From Vibrio ichthyoenteri ATCC 700023 (GTDB taxonomy: Bacteria > Pseudomonadota > Gammaproteobacteria > Enterobacterales > Vibrionaceae): a stretch of 51,344 bases of DNA. Location: contig NZ_AFWF01000005.1 in assembly GCF_000222605.1 (NCBI RefSeq), positions 1-51,344 on the forward strand. Direction: 5' to 3'. The position numbers and the translations under genes are program-made. This document shows positions 8,599-19,400 of the stretch, piece by piece (position 1 is the first letter of the stretch; each line of letters opens with the position of its first letter). The notes beneath the pieces are model-generated. The model did not search any database and had not been told where the DNA came from. It was given only the letters and a program-made list of their open reading frames with translations.

Positions 8599-10095
8599 TT
8601 GAAGATTAAACGATTTTTTGCCAAAGATATGAGAACGGCATTACTCCAAGTGAAAGAAGAGCTTGGGGTCGATGCAGTGATCATGTCGAATAAAAAAGTC
8701 GCTGGTGGTGTAGAGATTGTCGCTGCAGTTGATGGCGATTCTGCGGCTGCTAAGTCGAGCAGTAGTTATGGTTCAAGACCACGCACTGCTCAAGCGCAAC
8801 CGCAAACTCAAATCTCACCAAGTTTGGCACTGCGCGAGGAGTCTCGCCAATTAGATGACGATCGCGTCAGCTTAAATGCAAGCGCAGAAAATGGTCGCTC
8901 AATGACCAAGCGTTTTGCCAGCATGCTCAAACAATACAGTACCAGCAAAGGTGGATATGAAGAGCCGGAAAACTCGCCCGGTGAAGATTCGCTGACTGCG
9001 TTACTAAAGCGACAAAATTCGCTTCGCCATCAATCTTCAGCGAGTGATATCAAACTCAAAGAAGACTCCCCGCTTGCACGCCTGATCGCTGAAGATCGCC
9101 GTATTGAGCGCCCTGCGCCGAAACTCGATCCATCCCGCTATGAGCGTGGACAACCGCGAGAGCAAGCAGTATCGAACGAAGAATTGACCGATATGCGCGA
9201 AGAGATGACCTCAATTCGTCGCCTATTGGAGCACCAAGTCTCAGGCTTGATGTGGCAAGAAGTAGAGCGTCGCGAACCATTGCGCGCCATGCTGATCAAA
9301 CGATTAGAGCGTATGGGGTTATCCTCTGAACTGGCCGATCAGTTGGCTTGTTACATTCCAGAAGATACGCCACCGAAAAAAGCATGGAAAGCCTTGCTTG
9401 GCCTTGTTGCCGACCAAGTACCTATTTCAAAACAAGATATTTTAAAACGTGGTGGCGTCGTTGCGCTATTAGGCCCAACCGGAGTGGGGAAAACCACCAC
9501 CGTCGCTAAACTTGCGGCTCGTGCAGCTATGGAGTTTGGTTCTGATAACGTGGCACTGGTGACGACAGATACTTACCGTATCGGAGCACATGAACAATTG
9601 GCTATTTATGGCCGAATCATGGGTTGCCCAGTAAAAGTAGCTAAAGATTCCAACGAGTTAGCCGATGTAATATACCAGTTACGCCATCGTCGTTTAGTAC
9701 TAGTGGATACGGCCGGTATGGGGCAGCGAGATGTTCGACTTTCTGAGCAGCTTGATACCTTAATGCAAAATAGCGATGAAGTGATTCACAGTTACCTTGT
9801 ATTACCAGCGACCGCACAACGGAAAGTATTACAAGAAACCATCGATCATTTTAAACGTATACCACTTTCAGGCTGTATTTTAACCAAGCTCGATGAGTCA
9901 CTTAGCTTAGGTGAGTTTGTCAGTGTCGTAGTACAAAATGCACTGCCTGTAGCATATATCGCGAACGGACAGCGCGTACCAGAAGATATCGTCATAGCTC
10001 AGCCCAAGTATATGGTGGCGAAAGCGAATGATTTATTAGAGAAATCGGCGGACGATGAACCTCACTATTGGAATAGTGAAGCAGAAAGGTTCTAG
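8599..10095 (+). CDS. flhF: Polar flagellar SRP-type GTPase FlhF
   Basis: An SRP54/FtsY-like GTPase that recruits the first flagellar parts to the pole. The start is TTG (MKIKRFFAKDM is the family N-terminus). An N-terminal basic domain and a low-complexity linker (residues about 50-210) precede the N and G domains. The P-loop LLGPTGVGKTTTVAKLAA is near residue 288; later motifs include TTDTYRIGAHEQL, LVDTAGMGQRD and TKLDE. It works with FlhG to set polar position and number. Confidence 0.97.
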   Translation: MKIKRFFAKDMRTALLQVKEELGVDAVIMSNKKVAGGVEIVAAVDGDSAAAKSSSSYGSRPRTAQAQPQTQISPSLALREESRQLDDDRVSLNASAENGRSMTKRFASMLKQYSTSKGGYEEPENSPGEDSLTALLKRQNSLRHQSSASDIKLKEDSPLARLIAEDRRIERPAPKLDPSRYERGQPREQAVSNEELTDMREEMTSIRRLLEHQVSGLMWQEVERREPLRAMLIKRLERMGLSSELADQLACYIPEDTPPKKAWKALLGLVADQVPISKQDILKRGGVVALLGPTGVGKTTTVAKLAARAAMEFGSDNVALVTTDTYRIGAHEQLAIYGRIMGCPVKVAKDSNELADVIYQLRHRRLVLVDTAGMGQRDVRLSEQLDTLMQNSDEVIHSYLVLPATAQRKVLQETIDHFKRIPLSGCILTKLDESLSLGEFVSVVVQNALPVAYIANGQRVPEDIVIAQPKYMVAKANDLLEKSADDEPHYWNSEAERF

Positions 10096-10107
10096 GCGGC
10101 GACGATT

Positions 10108-10995
10108 ATGACAGAGAATATGATACAAGACCAAGCAAGCGGATTACGCCGCCTAACACAGCCATCATTAACCAAGGTTATTTCGGTCACCGGTGGTAAA
10201 GGTGGGGTGGGTAAATCAAATGTGACTCTCGGCCTTGCAATTTGCATGGCTCGCCAAGGCAAAAAGGTAACGGTTCTTGATGCAGACTTAGGTCTGGCCA
10301 ACGTAGACGTCATGTTGGGCATCAGAGCAAAACGTAACCTAGGCCATGTGCTTGCCGGCGAATGTGAGTTGGCAGATGCGATCGTTGAAGGCCCTTACGG
10401 TATCAAAATCATTCCTGCCACTTCAGGTGCTCAGGCGATGACCGAACTAAGCCACGCGCAACATGTGGGGTTGATTCGTGCTTTTGGTAGCCTAGAAGAT
10501 GAAATGGATGTGCTGTTGATTGATACCGCAGCCGGTATTTCCGATATGGTGATCAGCTTTTCACGCGCAGCCCAAGATGTCGTGGTAGTGGTTTGTGATG
10601 AGCCAACATCCATCACGGATGCCTATGCGTTGATCAAACTACTGAGCAAGGACCATCAGGTTCAACGCTTCAAAATTGTTGCAAATATGGTCAGAAGTTA
10701 CCGTGAAGGCCGAGAATTGTTTGCAAAGTTGACCTTAGTCACAGAGAGATTCTTGAATGTGAGCCTTGATCTAGTCGCATGTATCCCACTAGATGATAAA
10801 GTGCGACAAGCGGTTAAAAAACAAAAAATTGTGGTGGATGCCTTTCCGCGTTCGCCTGCTGCATTAGCGTTAAGTTCGCTTGCGAACAAGGCGTTAACTT
10901 GGCCAATTCCGAAAACTCCAAGCGGACATTTGGAATTTTTCGTTGAACGATTACTAAATCGAACAGAATCAGTAGAGGAACCATTTGGTGAATAA
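10108..10995 (+). CDS. flhG: MinD-like ATPase FlhG (FleN), flagellar number regulator
   Basis: A P-loop ATPase of the MinD/ParA group that limits Vibrio to a single polar flagellum by restraining FlhF and the master activator FlrA. The deviant Walker A SVTGGKGGVGKSNVT starts near residue 26; DADLGLANVDVMLG and LIDTAAGIS follow. It has 295 residues, the usual length. Its stop overlaps the fliA start by 8 nt, which suggests translational coupling. Confidence 0.96.
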   Translation: MTENMIQDQASGLRRLTQPSLTKVISVTGGKGGVGKSNVTLGLAICMARQGKKVTVLDADLGLANVDVMLGIRAKRNLGHVLAGECELADAIVEGPYGIKIIPATSGAQAMTELSHAQHVGLIRAFGSLEDEMDVLLIDTAAGISDMVISFSRAAQDVVVVVCDEPTSITDAYALIKLLSKDHQVQRFKIVANMVRSYREGRELFAKLTLVTERFLNVSLDLVACIPLDDKVRQAVKKQKIVVDAFPRSPAALALSSLANKALTWPIPKTPSGHLEFFVERLLNRTESVEEPFGE

Positions 10996-11722
10996 GGCAT
11001 TGACCTACGACCAATACGGCAATCACAACAGCCAACGAGTATTTTTAGAAAAATACTCGGTGTTAGTGAAACGTATTGCTCATCACTTGCTTGGCCGTTT
11101 GCCACCAAGTGTTCAGGTTGAAGATCTTATTCAAGCGGGAATGATTGGCCTTCTTGAAGCGCAAAAGAATTATGATGGTAGCAAAGGGGCAAGTTTTGAG
11201 ACCTATGCTGGAATCCGCATTCGTGGCGCTATGCTTGACGACATTCGTCGTGGAGACTGGGTACCGCGTTCAGTGCATAAACACAGTCGCGAGTTTAACC
11301 AAGCCATTGCAACTTTAGAAGGACAACTAAATCGAGACCCGACAGACGCCGAAGTGGCAAATTTTGTTGGGATGAGTCTGAATCAATACCACAGCATATT
11401 GGCAGACATAAATTGTTCTCGCTTAGTAGGGATCGAAGACTTGGGCGTCTCTGACGATGTCATCAAATCCGATGATGACTCAGAAGAAAATACACCGTTT
11501 CAAGGTGTTGCGGATGAATCTTTCCGTAAAGCTCTGGTAGAATCGATAAAATCTTTACCAGAGCGTGAAGCTTTAGTGCTATCTCTTTACTACGACGAAG
11601 AGTTGAACCTAAAAGAAATCGGTGAAGTGATTGGAGTTAGCGAATCACGCGTTAGCCAAATCCTGAGCCAATCAATGCAACGTTTGCGCACTAAGTTAAG
11701 TGCGTGGACAAATAATGACTAG
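10988..11722 (+). CDS. fliA: Flagellar sigma factor FliA (sigma-28)
   Basis: The RNA polymerase sigma factor for late flagellar and chemotaxis genes. It has region 2 (VEDLIQAGMIGLLEA, and RGAMLDDIRRGDWVPRSV typical of FliA), region 3, and region 4 (LPEREALVLSLYYDEELNLKEIG ending in the helix-turn-helix SESRVSQI; only short motifs are quoted). I chose GTG 10988 with GAGGA upstream over the in-frame TTG at 10985; this gives 244 residues. It overlaps flhG by 8 nt. Confidence 0.96.
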   Translation: MNKALTYDQYGNHNSQRVFLEKYSVLVKRIAHHLLGRLPPSVQVEDLIQAGMIGLLEAQKNYDGSKGASFETYAGIRIRGAMLDDIRRGDWVPRSVHKHSREFNQAIATLEGQLNRDPTDAEVANFVGMSLNQYHSILADINCSRLVGIEDLGVSDDVIKSDDDSEENTPFQGVADESFRKALVESIKSLPEREALVLSLYYDEELNLKEIGEVIGVSESRVSQILSQSMQRLRTKLSAWTNND

Positions 11723-11755
11723 AAATCACTGAAATCATACTCAGTGGAGGCAATT

Positions 11756-12136
11756 TTGAATAAAAACATGAAAATCCTTATTGTTGACGATTTTTCAACA
11801 ATGCGCCGTATCGTTAAAAACCTACTTCGTGATTTGGGTTTCAATAATACCCAAGAAGCGGACGACGGCTTAACAGCATTGCCTATGCTCAAGAAGGGCG
11901 ATTTCGATTTTGTCGTGACTGACTGGAATATGCCAGGCATGCAAGGTATTGACTTGCTTAAGCATGTGCGCGCAGATGCGGAACTAAAACACCTACCTGT
12001 ATTGATGATCACAGCAGAAGCGAAGCGTGAGCAAATCATCGAAGCAGCTCAAGCTGGTGTGAATGGCTACATCGTAAAACCATTTACAGCGGCAACACTG
12101 AAAGAGAAATTAGACAAAATTTTTGAGCGTTTATAG
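11756..12136 (+). CDS. cheY: Chemotaxis response regulator CheY
   Basis: A single-domain receiver that, when phosphorylated by CheA, binds the flagellar switch. Acidic pair DD (residues 11-12), phospho-acceptor Asp56 in VVTDWNMPG, the conserved Thr in MITAEAK and Lys in YIVKPF are all present. I prefer TTG 11756 because GGAGG lies just upstream. GTG 11744, four codons earlier, gives the 130-residue form ([10 protein letters not shown]) often annotated and cannot be ruled out. ATG 11768 is a third option. It is the CheY3-type protein of the Vibrio flagellar cluster. Confidence 0.96.
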   Translation: MNKNMKILIVDDFSTMRRIVKNLLRDLGFNNTQEADDGLTALPMLKKGDFDFVVTDWNMPGMQGIDLLKHVRADAELKHLPVLMITAEAKREQIIEAAQAGVNGYIVKPFTAATLKEKLDKIFERL

Positions 12137-12181
12137 TCAAGTTTTTGACTGTAGCTATTCGGCGACAAAGGCCAATTAGTA

Positions 12182-12904
12182 ATGATTTCATTAGAACAGG
12201 CAAAACAACTTGTTGAACTGTTAGAAAGTGGTCAGCAGCAGGAAGCAGATGCTCTTGTAAAAAATATCAACGACGCGACAAGCGAACCAAAATTGCAAGA
12301 AATCGGCGAACTAACTCGTGAGTTACAAGAGTCGATTAGGCAATTTCGCCTTGATGACCGTATCGCTGAACTTACCAATGACGAAATTCCTGATGCAAGG
12401 GAACGCCTCCAATACGTCATTGAAAAAACAGAAGTTGCAGCGAACAAAACCATGGATGCGGTGGATCGATGTATGCCGATTGCCGACAACCTTCATGACG
12501 GCTTATTAAAGGTGCGTCCACAATGGAATGAGTTGATGCATGGCAAGATTGAGCTTACGGAATTTAAAGCTCTCTGCCATCGAATTGATGAACTATTGGG
12601 ACAAGTTGAAGGGAACAGTAGTGAGTTACACAGTCTGTTGACTGACATTCTAATGGCTCAGGATTTCCAAGACTTAACCGGACAAATTATTCGTCGTGTC
12701 ATTGAGTTAGTGCACGAGGTTGAAGTTCGCCTCGGTGATATTCTTACGGCGTTCGGTGACGACAAACCGGAATCAGACGCAACTAACAACAAGAAAAAAG
12801 CATCAACTGATCCTGAAGGGCCAATATTAAACCCTCACGAAAGGGCGGATGCGGTTTCATCACAAGACGAAGTCGATGACTTACTCTCAAGTCTTGGGTT
12901 TTAG
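12182..12904 (+). CDS. cheZ: Protein phosphatase CheZ
   Basis: Dephosphorylates CheY-P. The 240-residue product has the long helical hairpin and the catalytic segment DILMAQDFQDLTGQIIRRV (conserved Asp and Gln in QDFQDLTGQ). The C-terminal tail ends in DEVDDLLSSLGF, the CheY-binding peptide, with conserved DDLLSSLGF. It sits between cheY and cheA. Confidence 0.96.
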   Translation: MISLEQAKQLVELLESGQQQEADALVKNINDATSEPKLQEIGELTRELQESIRQFRLDDRIAELTNDEIPDARERLQYVIEKTEVAANKTMDAVDRCMPIADNLHDGLLKVRPQWNELMHGKIELTEFKALCHRIDELLGQVEGNSSELHSLLTDILMAQDFQDLTGQIIRRVIELVHEVEVRLGDILTAFGDDKPESDATNNKKKASTDPEGPILNPHERADAVSSQDEVDDLLSSLGF

Positions 12905-12913
12905 AGGTAACTT

Positions 12914-15109
12914 ATGAGCTACGAATTAGACGAAGATATTCTTCAGGACTTTTTAGTTGAGGCGGGTGAGATTCTAGAGCTGCTTTCAGAGCAGTTGGTA
13001 GAGCTTGAAAACAACCCGGATGATAAAGATCTACTTAACGCCATTTTCCGTGGTTTCCACACGGTAAAAGGTGGGGCTGGTTTCTTGGCGCTAACCGAAC
13101 TGGTTGATACTTGTCACGGTGCCGAAAACGTGTTTGATATTCTACGTAATGGGCAACGTAAAGTAACTGCAGACCTAATGGATACAATGCTACGTGCATT
13201 GGACGCTGTTAACCTACAGTTTCAAGCAGTTCAAGACGGCGAACCTCTACCTCCTTCAGAACAATCCCTTCTTGATGAATTACATCGTCTAAGCAAGCCT
13301 GCTTCAGCAGAAGAGGCTGTCGTAGCTGCACCAGTAGCAGCTGAACCTGTGATTGAAGTTGCCCCTGTCGTTGAAGCGCCAGCACCTGTGGCTGCGGCAG
13401 TGAGTGAGTCGGCAAACTCAATCGACGAGATTACGCAAGACGAATTTGAAAAGCTACTTGATGAGTTGCATGGTTCAGGCACTGCGCCCGGTGGTTCGGC
13501 GCCAGCACCTGCTCCTCAAGCTGCACCTGCGCCAGTGATGGAAAGCAGTGGCGATATTACCGATGATGAATTTGAAAAGTTATTGGATGAATTACATGGC
13601 TTAGGCAAAGGTCCGGGTAAAGAAGAAAACGTTGTTGCGAGTGCGCCTCCTGCACCGGCAGCGCCAACTCCAGCACCTGCGGCAAGCTCTGGCGATGAAG
13701 ATCTGATGACTGACGCCGAGTTTGAAAAATTACTCGACGAATTGCATGGACAAGGCAAAGGCCCAAGTCCAGAAGAGCTTGAAGCGGCCACTAAGCCGGT
13801 TGCGCAAGTAGAAGCTCCAGTTGTCGCAGATCCAGAAGCGGTTGCTCCACCACCAGTGGTTCCAGCCCCTGTTGCTGCTACGCCTGCTCCGGTGAAGAAA
13901 GATGCACCAGTACCGGCGAAAAAACAACAAGCTGAGGCGACCGTACGCGTAGACACCTCAACGCTCGATATCATCATGAATATGGTGGGTGAGTTGGTAT
14001 TGGTTCGTAACCGATTATTGAGCCTTGGCTTAAATAGCGCTGATGAAGAAATGTCAAAAGCGGTATCTAACCTTGATGTCGTGACCGCCGATCTACAAGG
14101 CGCGGTGATGAAAACGCGTATGCAGCCAATTAAGAAAGTATTTGGCCGTTTCCCTCGCGTGGTCCGTGATCTTGCGCGTAGCTTGAATAAAGACATCACG
14201 CTAGAAATGCGTGGTGAAGATACCGATTTGGATAAAAACTTAGTAGAAGCACTTGCGGACCCATTGATCCACTTGGTGCGAAACTCAGTTGACCATGGTA
14301 TCGAAATGCCGGAAGACCGCGTAAAAGCGGGTAAATCACGCACCGGTAAAGTGATTCTATCCGCTGCACAAGAAGGTGATCATATCCAGCTTGCGATCGT
14401 TGATGATGGCGGCGGTATGAACCCTGACGTGTTGCGTGGCATTGCAGTTAAACGCGGTATGATGGATGAAGATGCAGCATCACGCTTGACCGACAAAGAG
14501 TGTTTCAACCTTATCTTTATGCCGGGCTTCTCGAGTAAAGAGAAAATCTCAGATATCTCAGGCCGTGGTGTCGGTATGGACGTAGTGAAAACGGCCATCA
14601 ATACCCTAAACGGTTCGATTGATATTGATTCAGAGATGGGCAAAGGTACTCAGATTACCATCAAGGTACCATTGACTCTTGCGATACTACCGACCTTGAT
14701 GGTTGGTGTTGCAGGACATCCATTTGCCTTGCCATTGGCGAGCGTGAACGAAATCTTCCACCTAGACCTTAGCCGCACTAACGTGGTTGATGGCCAATTG
14801 ACCATTATCGTTCGCGATAAGTCTATCCCACTGTTCTATTTACAAAACTGGTTAGCGCCACGTGCAGGCTTTGTCGAGCAACGTAAAGGCCACGGTCATG
14901 TTGTTATTGTGCAGTTAGGCAGCCAGCGTGTCGGTTTTGTGGTCGATACCTTAATTGGACAAGAAGAAGTCGTGATTAAGCCGCTCGATAATCTGCTGCA
15001 AGGTACGCCAGGTATGGCGGGTGCAACGATCACCAGCGATGGACATATTGCCTTGATTTTAGATGTGCCTGATTTGCTTAAACGCTATGCATCAGCTTCT
15101 CGAATCTAA
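12914..15109 (+). CDS. cheA: Chemotaxis histidine kinase CheA
   Basis: A 731-residue kinase. The P1 Hpt domain has phospho-accepting His49 in FHTVKGGAGF. Dimerisation (P3) begins near RVDTSTLDIIMNMVGELV. The ATPase P4 domain holds the N box LIHLVRNSVDHGIE and the G boxes DDGGGM and GRGVGMDVV. The P5 CheW-like domain is C-terminal. Between P1 and P3 is a long Ala/Pro-rich linker with three copies of a (D/A)EFEKLLDELHG peptide near residues 176, 218 and 270. In Vibrio, ParP is known to bind CheA in this N-terminal linker region. No P2 CheY-binding domain is obvious. Confidence 0.97.
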   Translation: MSYELDEDILQDFLVEAGEILELLSEQLVELENNPDDKDLLNAIFRGFHTVKGGAGFLALTELVDTCHGAENVFDILRNGQRKVTADLMDTMLRALDAVNLQFQAVQDGEPLPPSEQSLLDELHRLSKPASAEEAVVAAPVAAEPVIEVAPVVEAPAPVAAAVSESANSIDEITQDEFEKLLDELHGSGTAPGGSAPAPAPQAAPAPVMESSGDITDDEFEKLLDELHGLGKGPGKEENVVASAPPAPAAPTPAPAASSGDEDLMTDAEFEKLLDELHGQGKGPSPEELEAATKPVAQVEAPVVADPEAVAPPPVVPAPVAATPAPVKKDAPVPAKKQQAEATVRVDTSTLDIIMNMVGELVLVRNRLLSLGLNSADEEMSKAVSNLDVVTADLQGAVMKTRMQPIKKVFGRFPRVVRDLARSLNKDITLEMRGEDTDLDKNLVEALADPLIHLVRNSVDHGIEMPEDRVKAGKSRTGKVILSAAQEGDHIQLAIVDDGGGMNPDVLRGIAVKRGMMDEDAASRLTDKECFNLIFMPGFSSKEKISDISGRGVGMDVVKTAINTLNGSIDIDSEMGKGTQITIKVPLTLAILPTLMVGVAGHPFALPLASVNEIFHLDLSRTNVVDGQLTIIVRDKSIPLFYLQNWLAPRAGFVEQRKGHGHVVIVQLGSQRVGFVVDTLIGQEEVVIKPLDNLLQGTPGMAGATITSDGHIALILDVPDLLKRYASASRI
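13437..13758 (+). repeat. Three EFEKLLDELHG peptide repeats in the CheA linker
   Basis: Within cheA the peptides QDEFEKLLDELHGSG, DDEFEKLLDELHGLGKGPG and DAEFEKLLDELHGQGKGPS are spaced by about 42 and 51 residues of Ala/Pro-rich sequence. The codons differ between copies (for example AAGCTACTTGAT, AAGTTATTGGAT, AAATTACTCGAC), so the repeats are old and kept by selection on the protein rather than recent DNA duplications. Confidence 0.9.
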
Positions 15110-15137
15110 GTAATCGTTGAACAATTAAAGGAAAATC

Positions 15138-16271
15138 ATGGCAATAAGAGTTTTAGTCGTCGACGATTCTAGTTTTTTTCGTCGTAGAGTCAGCGAGATT
15201 ATTAATTCCGACGCGCGTCTAGAAGTTCTAGACGTCGCGACCAACGGAAAAGAAGCAGTAGAGAAAGCGCTGCAGCTTAAACCTGACGTTATTACGATGG
15301 ATATTGAAATGCCTGTGATGGACGGTATTACTGCCGTTCGTGAAATCATGGCATCGAATCCTATTCCTATTTTGATGTTTTCATCGTTGACCCACGATGG
15401 CGCCAAAGCCACTTTAGATGCTTTGGATGCGGGCGCTCTGGATTTCTTACCGAAAAAGTTTGAAGACATTGCGCGCAACCGTGATGAGGCGGTTAGCCTA
15501 CTGCAACAACGTGTGATTCAAATTGCTGCGCGTCGTAATTTTATGCGTCGCCCTGCTGCACCGCGCACTGTCCCAGCGGCTGCTTCGACAGCGACCACGG
15601 CAAGAGCGACGACGTCAGCATTGCGCAGTGCACCAACCGCAGCGCCTACCGCTCGTCCGGTATCACCTGCAGCACGCTTCAAAGCCAGTGGTAAAAAATA
15701 TCAATTGACGGCAATTGGCACCTCCACCGGTGGTCCTGTTGCTCTGCAGAAAATACTGACTAAGTTGCCAGCAAACTACCCACACCCAATCGTGCTGATT
15801 CAGCATATGCCAGCAACATTTACCGCGGCATTTGCCAGTCGCTTAAATTCACTGTGTAAGATTGAAGTGAAAGAAGCGGCCGACGGCGATGTTCTAAGAC
15901 CGGGCGTTGCTTATCTTGCTCCAGGTGGTAAACAGATGATGGTCGAAGGTCGTCCTGGTTCTGCTAAATTACGCATCATTGATGGCGGCGAGCGCATGAA
16001 CTACAAGCCATGCGTGGATGTAACGTTTGGTAGTGCAGCAAAAGTCTACGCAGATAAAGTCTTGTCTATGGTGCTCACAGGTATGGGTGCGGATGGGCGC
16101 GAAGGTGCACGTATGCTGAAAACAGCAGGTGCAACCATTTGGGCGCAAGACGAAGAAAGCTGTGTTGTGTACGGCATGCCTCAAGCGGTGGCAAAGGCGG
16201 GGATTTCAACCGAAGATCTTCCGTTAGAGCGAATTGCTGAACGTATGTTGGTCGAAGTCGGCCTAGCTTAG
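15138..16271 (+). CDS. cheB: Chemotaxis protein-glutamate methylesterase CheB
   Basis: Demethylates and deamidates chemoreceptors for adaptation. A receiver domain with phospho-acceptor Asp55 ([12 protein letters not shown]) is followed by a low-complexity Ala/Thr/Arg linker (about residues 135-180) and the esterase domain. The catalytic triad motifs are GTSTGGP (Ser), IQHMP (His) and [11 protein letters not shown] (Asp). It has 377 residues. The start ATG has AAAGGA upstream. The partner methyltransferase cheR is not in this window. Confidence 0.97.
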   Translation: MAIRVLVVDDSSFFRRRVSEIINSDARLEVLDVATNGKEAVEKALQLKPDVITMDIEMPVMDGITAVREIMASNPIPILMFSSLTHDGAKATLDALDAGALDFLPKKFEDIARNRDEAVSLLQQRVIQIAARRNFMRRPAAPRTVPAAASTATTARATTSALRSAPTAAPTARPVSPAARFKASGKKYQLTAIGTSTGGPVALQKILTKLPANYPHPIVLIQHMPATFTAAFASRLNSLCKIEVKEAADGDVLRPGVAYLAPGGKQMMVEGRPGSAKLRIIDGGERMNYKPCVDVTFGSAAKVYADKVLSMVLTGMGADGREGARMLKTAGATIWAQDEESCVVYGMPQAVAKAGISTEDLPLERIAERMLVEVGLA

Positions 16272-16281
16272 AGGTAAGGCA

Positions 16282-17050
16282 ATGATCGTTTGGAGTATTG
16301 CAAACCAGAAAGGTGGCGTTGGTAAAACGACGACCACCATTACGTTGGCTGGTTTGTTAAGCAAACAAGGTAAGCGAGTATTACTAGTGGATACTGATCC
16401 ACATGGCTCCCTCACGACTTATTTGGGTTATGACTCTGATAACGTGCCTTCTAGCTTGTTCGATCTGTTTCAATTAAAAGAGTTTACCGAGCATTCCGTG
16501 ATGCCACTGGTCATGGACAGTGATATTCAAGGTATTGATATCATTCCAGCGCATATGTCATTAGCGACACTGGACCGTGTGATGGGCAACCGGAGTGGAA
16601 TGGGCTTGATTCTCAAACGCGCTTTAGCCGCGGTTAAGAATCACTATGACTATGTTCTTATTGATTGTCCGCCGATTCTTGGCGTTATGATGGTTAATGC
16701 TCTCGCGGCCAGTGATCGCATATTGATTCCAGTACAAACGGAATTTTTGGCGATGAAAGGGCTTGAGCGTATGGTGAGAACGTTGGCGATTATGCAAAAA
16801 TCGCGTAATAAAGCGTTTAAAGTCACCATCATTCCAACCATGTATGACAAGCGAACGCGGGCATCGCTACAAACGTTGCAGCAGCTTAAGAAAGATTACC
16901 CAAATCAAGTTTGGTCATCCGCGGTACCGATTGATACCAAATTTAGAGATGCAAGTATTAAGCATTTGCCGGTTTCTCACTTTGCCTCAGGCAGTCGAGG
17001 TGTCTTTGCTTATAAACAATTGCTTTTGCACCTAGAGAGGCTGGCGATTA

Positions 17051-17058
<8 letters not shown>
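16282..17058 (+). CDS. parC: ParC, ParA-like ATPase for polar chemotaxis arrays
   Basis: A ParA-family ATPase (258 residues) with the Walker A motif NQKGGVGKTTTTITLAG at its N-terminus, LLVDTDPHGSLT and LIDCPPILGVMM. The position directly after cheB and before parP is that of Vibrio ParC. ParC is known to guide chemotaxis arrays to the old pole and to hand them to daughter cells. It is not a chromosome-partition ParA: no parB or parS lies beside it. It overlaps parP by 8 nt. Confidence 0.93.
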
Positions 17059-18151
<1,093 letters not shown>

Positions 18152-18187
18152 AAATGTACGCCGATAAGGGCTTAGAGAGGTTAAGGT

Positions 18188-18682
18188 ATGTCTCATACTA
18201 GCGAAGTTGAAGTGAGAAAAGATCAGTCAAATGACGAAGTGCTTCAGTGGGTGACGTTCCAATTAGAAGAAGAAACTTACGGCATTAACGTAATGCAAGT
18301 ACGTGAAGTTCTACGTTATACGGAAATTGCTCCAGTACCGGGTGCACCAGACTATGTTCTTGGTATCATCAACCTTCGTGGCAACGTTGTGACTGTTATC
18401 GATACACGTTCTCGCTTTGGTTTGATGGAAGGTGAAATCACCGATAACACTCGTATTATCGTTATCGAATCTGAGCACCAAGTTATCGGTATTCTGGTCG
18501 ACAGCGTTGCGGAAGTGGTTTACCTACGTTCTTCTGAAATTGATACGACGCCAAGCGTTGGTACAGATGAAAGTGCGAAATTCATTCAAGGTGTGAGCAA
18601 CCGCGAAGGCAAGCTACTGATCTTGGTTGATTTGAACAAGCTTCTTTCTGACGAAGAATGGGATGAGATGGCTCATCTGTAA
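18188..18682 (+). CDS. cheW: Chemotaxis coupling protein CheW
   Basis: Links chemoreceptors to CheA. A single CheW domain (164 residues): WVTFQLEEETYGINVMQV, LGIINLRGNVVTVIDTRSRFG and the conserved GILVDSVAEVV. The start ATG is preceded by GAGAGGTTAAGGT. The stop overlaps the next start as TAATG. Confidence 0.97.
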   Translation: MSHTSEVEVRKDQSNDEVLQWVTFQLEEETYGINVMQVREVLRYTEIAPVPGAPDYVLGIINLRGNVVTVIDTRSRFGLMEGEITDNTRIIVIESEHQVIGILVDSVAEVVYLRSSEIDTTPSVGTDESAKFIQGVSNREGKLLILVDLNKLLSDEEWDEMAHL

Positions 18683-19182
18683 TGAATATTGATACTAGCT
18701 GGCTTAGTGAAGCTCCTGCGATTACCGCAGGAGCGATAACGTTTGTATTACTCATATTGCTATTTAGCGTATTGCGAGCGAAACGCAACCAGCGTCTTGC
18801 TGCTGAGCAGGTCAGGCAACAACACCGTCACCTTGAAAGAGAGCTACAAAAAGCCAATAAGCAGCTTTTAGAGGTTCGTTCAGTGGTGATCGGCTTAGGC
18901 CAAAAGGTCAGCGAGCAAGAAGATATTATTCAACATCTTCTCCAGAGAATTAAAGAGCTAGAACAGGCGGACGGTGACGGCCGTATGTATTCGCGAGCAA
19001 CCAAAATGGTTCAGCTTGGTGCGGATTTGAATGAACTGATAGAAGAGTGTGAACTGCCAAAAGCAGAGGCGGAGTTAATGATGTCTTTGCAAAACAAATT
19101 GTCAGGTCGCGAAAAAATCCCGCCTCTTGAAGGCATGCACGACCCATCGTTGTTAAAACGACGTCGGATGCAAGGGAAGTAA
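18682..19182 (+). CDS. DUF2802 membrane-anchored coiled-coil protein
   Basis: This 166-residue product has an N-terminal membrane segment (about residues 15-33), a positively charged coiled-coil stretch (35-95) and a C-terminal DUF2802 region (YSRATKMVQLGADLNELIEEC). The predicted topology is membrane-anchored with the bulk in the cytoplasm. Its start overlaps the cheW stop (TAATG) and a terminator follows, so it is the last gene of the flagellar/chemotaxis operon. Its role is unknown; the position suggests a link to flagellum or array assembly. Confidence 0.8.
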   Translation: MNIDTSWLSEAPAITAGAITFVLLILLFSVLRAKRNQRLAAEQVRQQHRHLERELQKANKQLLEVRSVVIGLGQKVSEQEDIIQHLLQRIKELEQADGDGRMYSRATKMVQLGADLNELIEECELPKAEAELMMSLQNKLSGREKIPPLEGMHDPSLLKRRRMQGK

Positions 19183-19186
19183 TACC

Positions 19187-19214
19187 AAAAGGATGCCACT
19201 AGGCATCCTTTTTT
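19187..19214 (+). terminator. Terminator of the flagellar/chemotaxis operon
   Basis: AAAAGGATGCC / GGCATCCTTTT form an 11-bp stem with a 4-nt loop, followed by TTs. It begins 5 nt after the DUF2802 stop. Confidence 0.9.
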
Positions 19215-19345
19215 GATCCGGCTAAGCCACTACTGAGGGATTGGTATGATCGTATGTAGCCAAATAATGACAATTGAGTCAAATTATAGATAAATATTAA
19301 TAACTTCTTACTTAGTTTCGTGATTCGTAAAGCTCTAGCACTATG

Positions 19346-19374
19346 TTGTCAAAAAGTGGCTGTGGTAAGATATT
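19346..19374 (+). promoter_or_regulatory. Candidate sigma-70 promoter of the ccm operon
   Basis: TTGTCA (19346-19351) and GATATT (19369-19374) are 17 bp apart, 27 bp ahead of the ccmA start. No FNR (TTGAT-N4-ATCAA) or CRP palindrome is evident in the 187-bp gap. Confidence 0.4.
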
Positions 19375-19400
19375 CACTCCAATTTCCTTAGTGACTGCAC

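Noticed and set aside
13516-14343. 275-codon minus-strand ORF
   Set aside because: Shadow of cheA in the Ala/Pro-rich linker, where GC-rich codons leave the opposite strand open. Low-complexity Ser/Gly/Ala composition and no family features.
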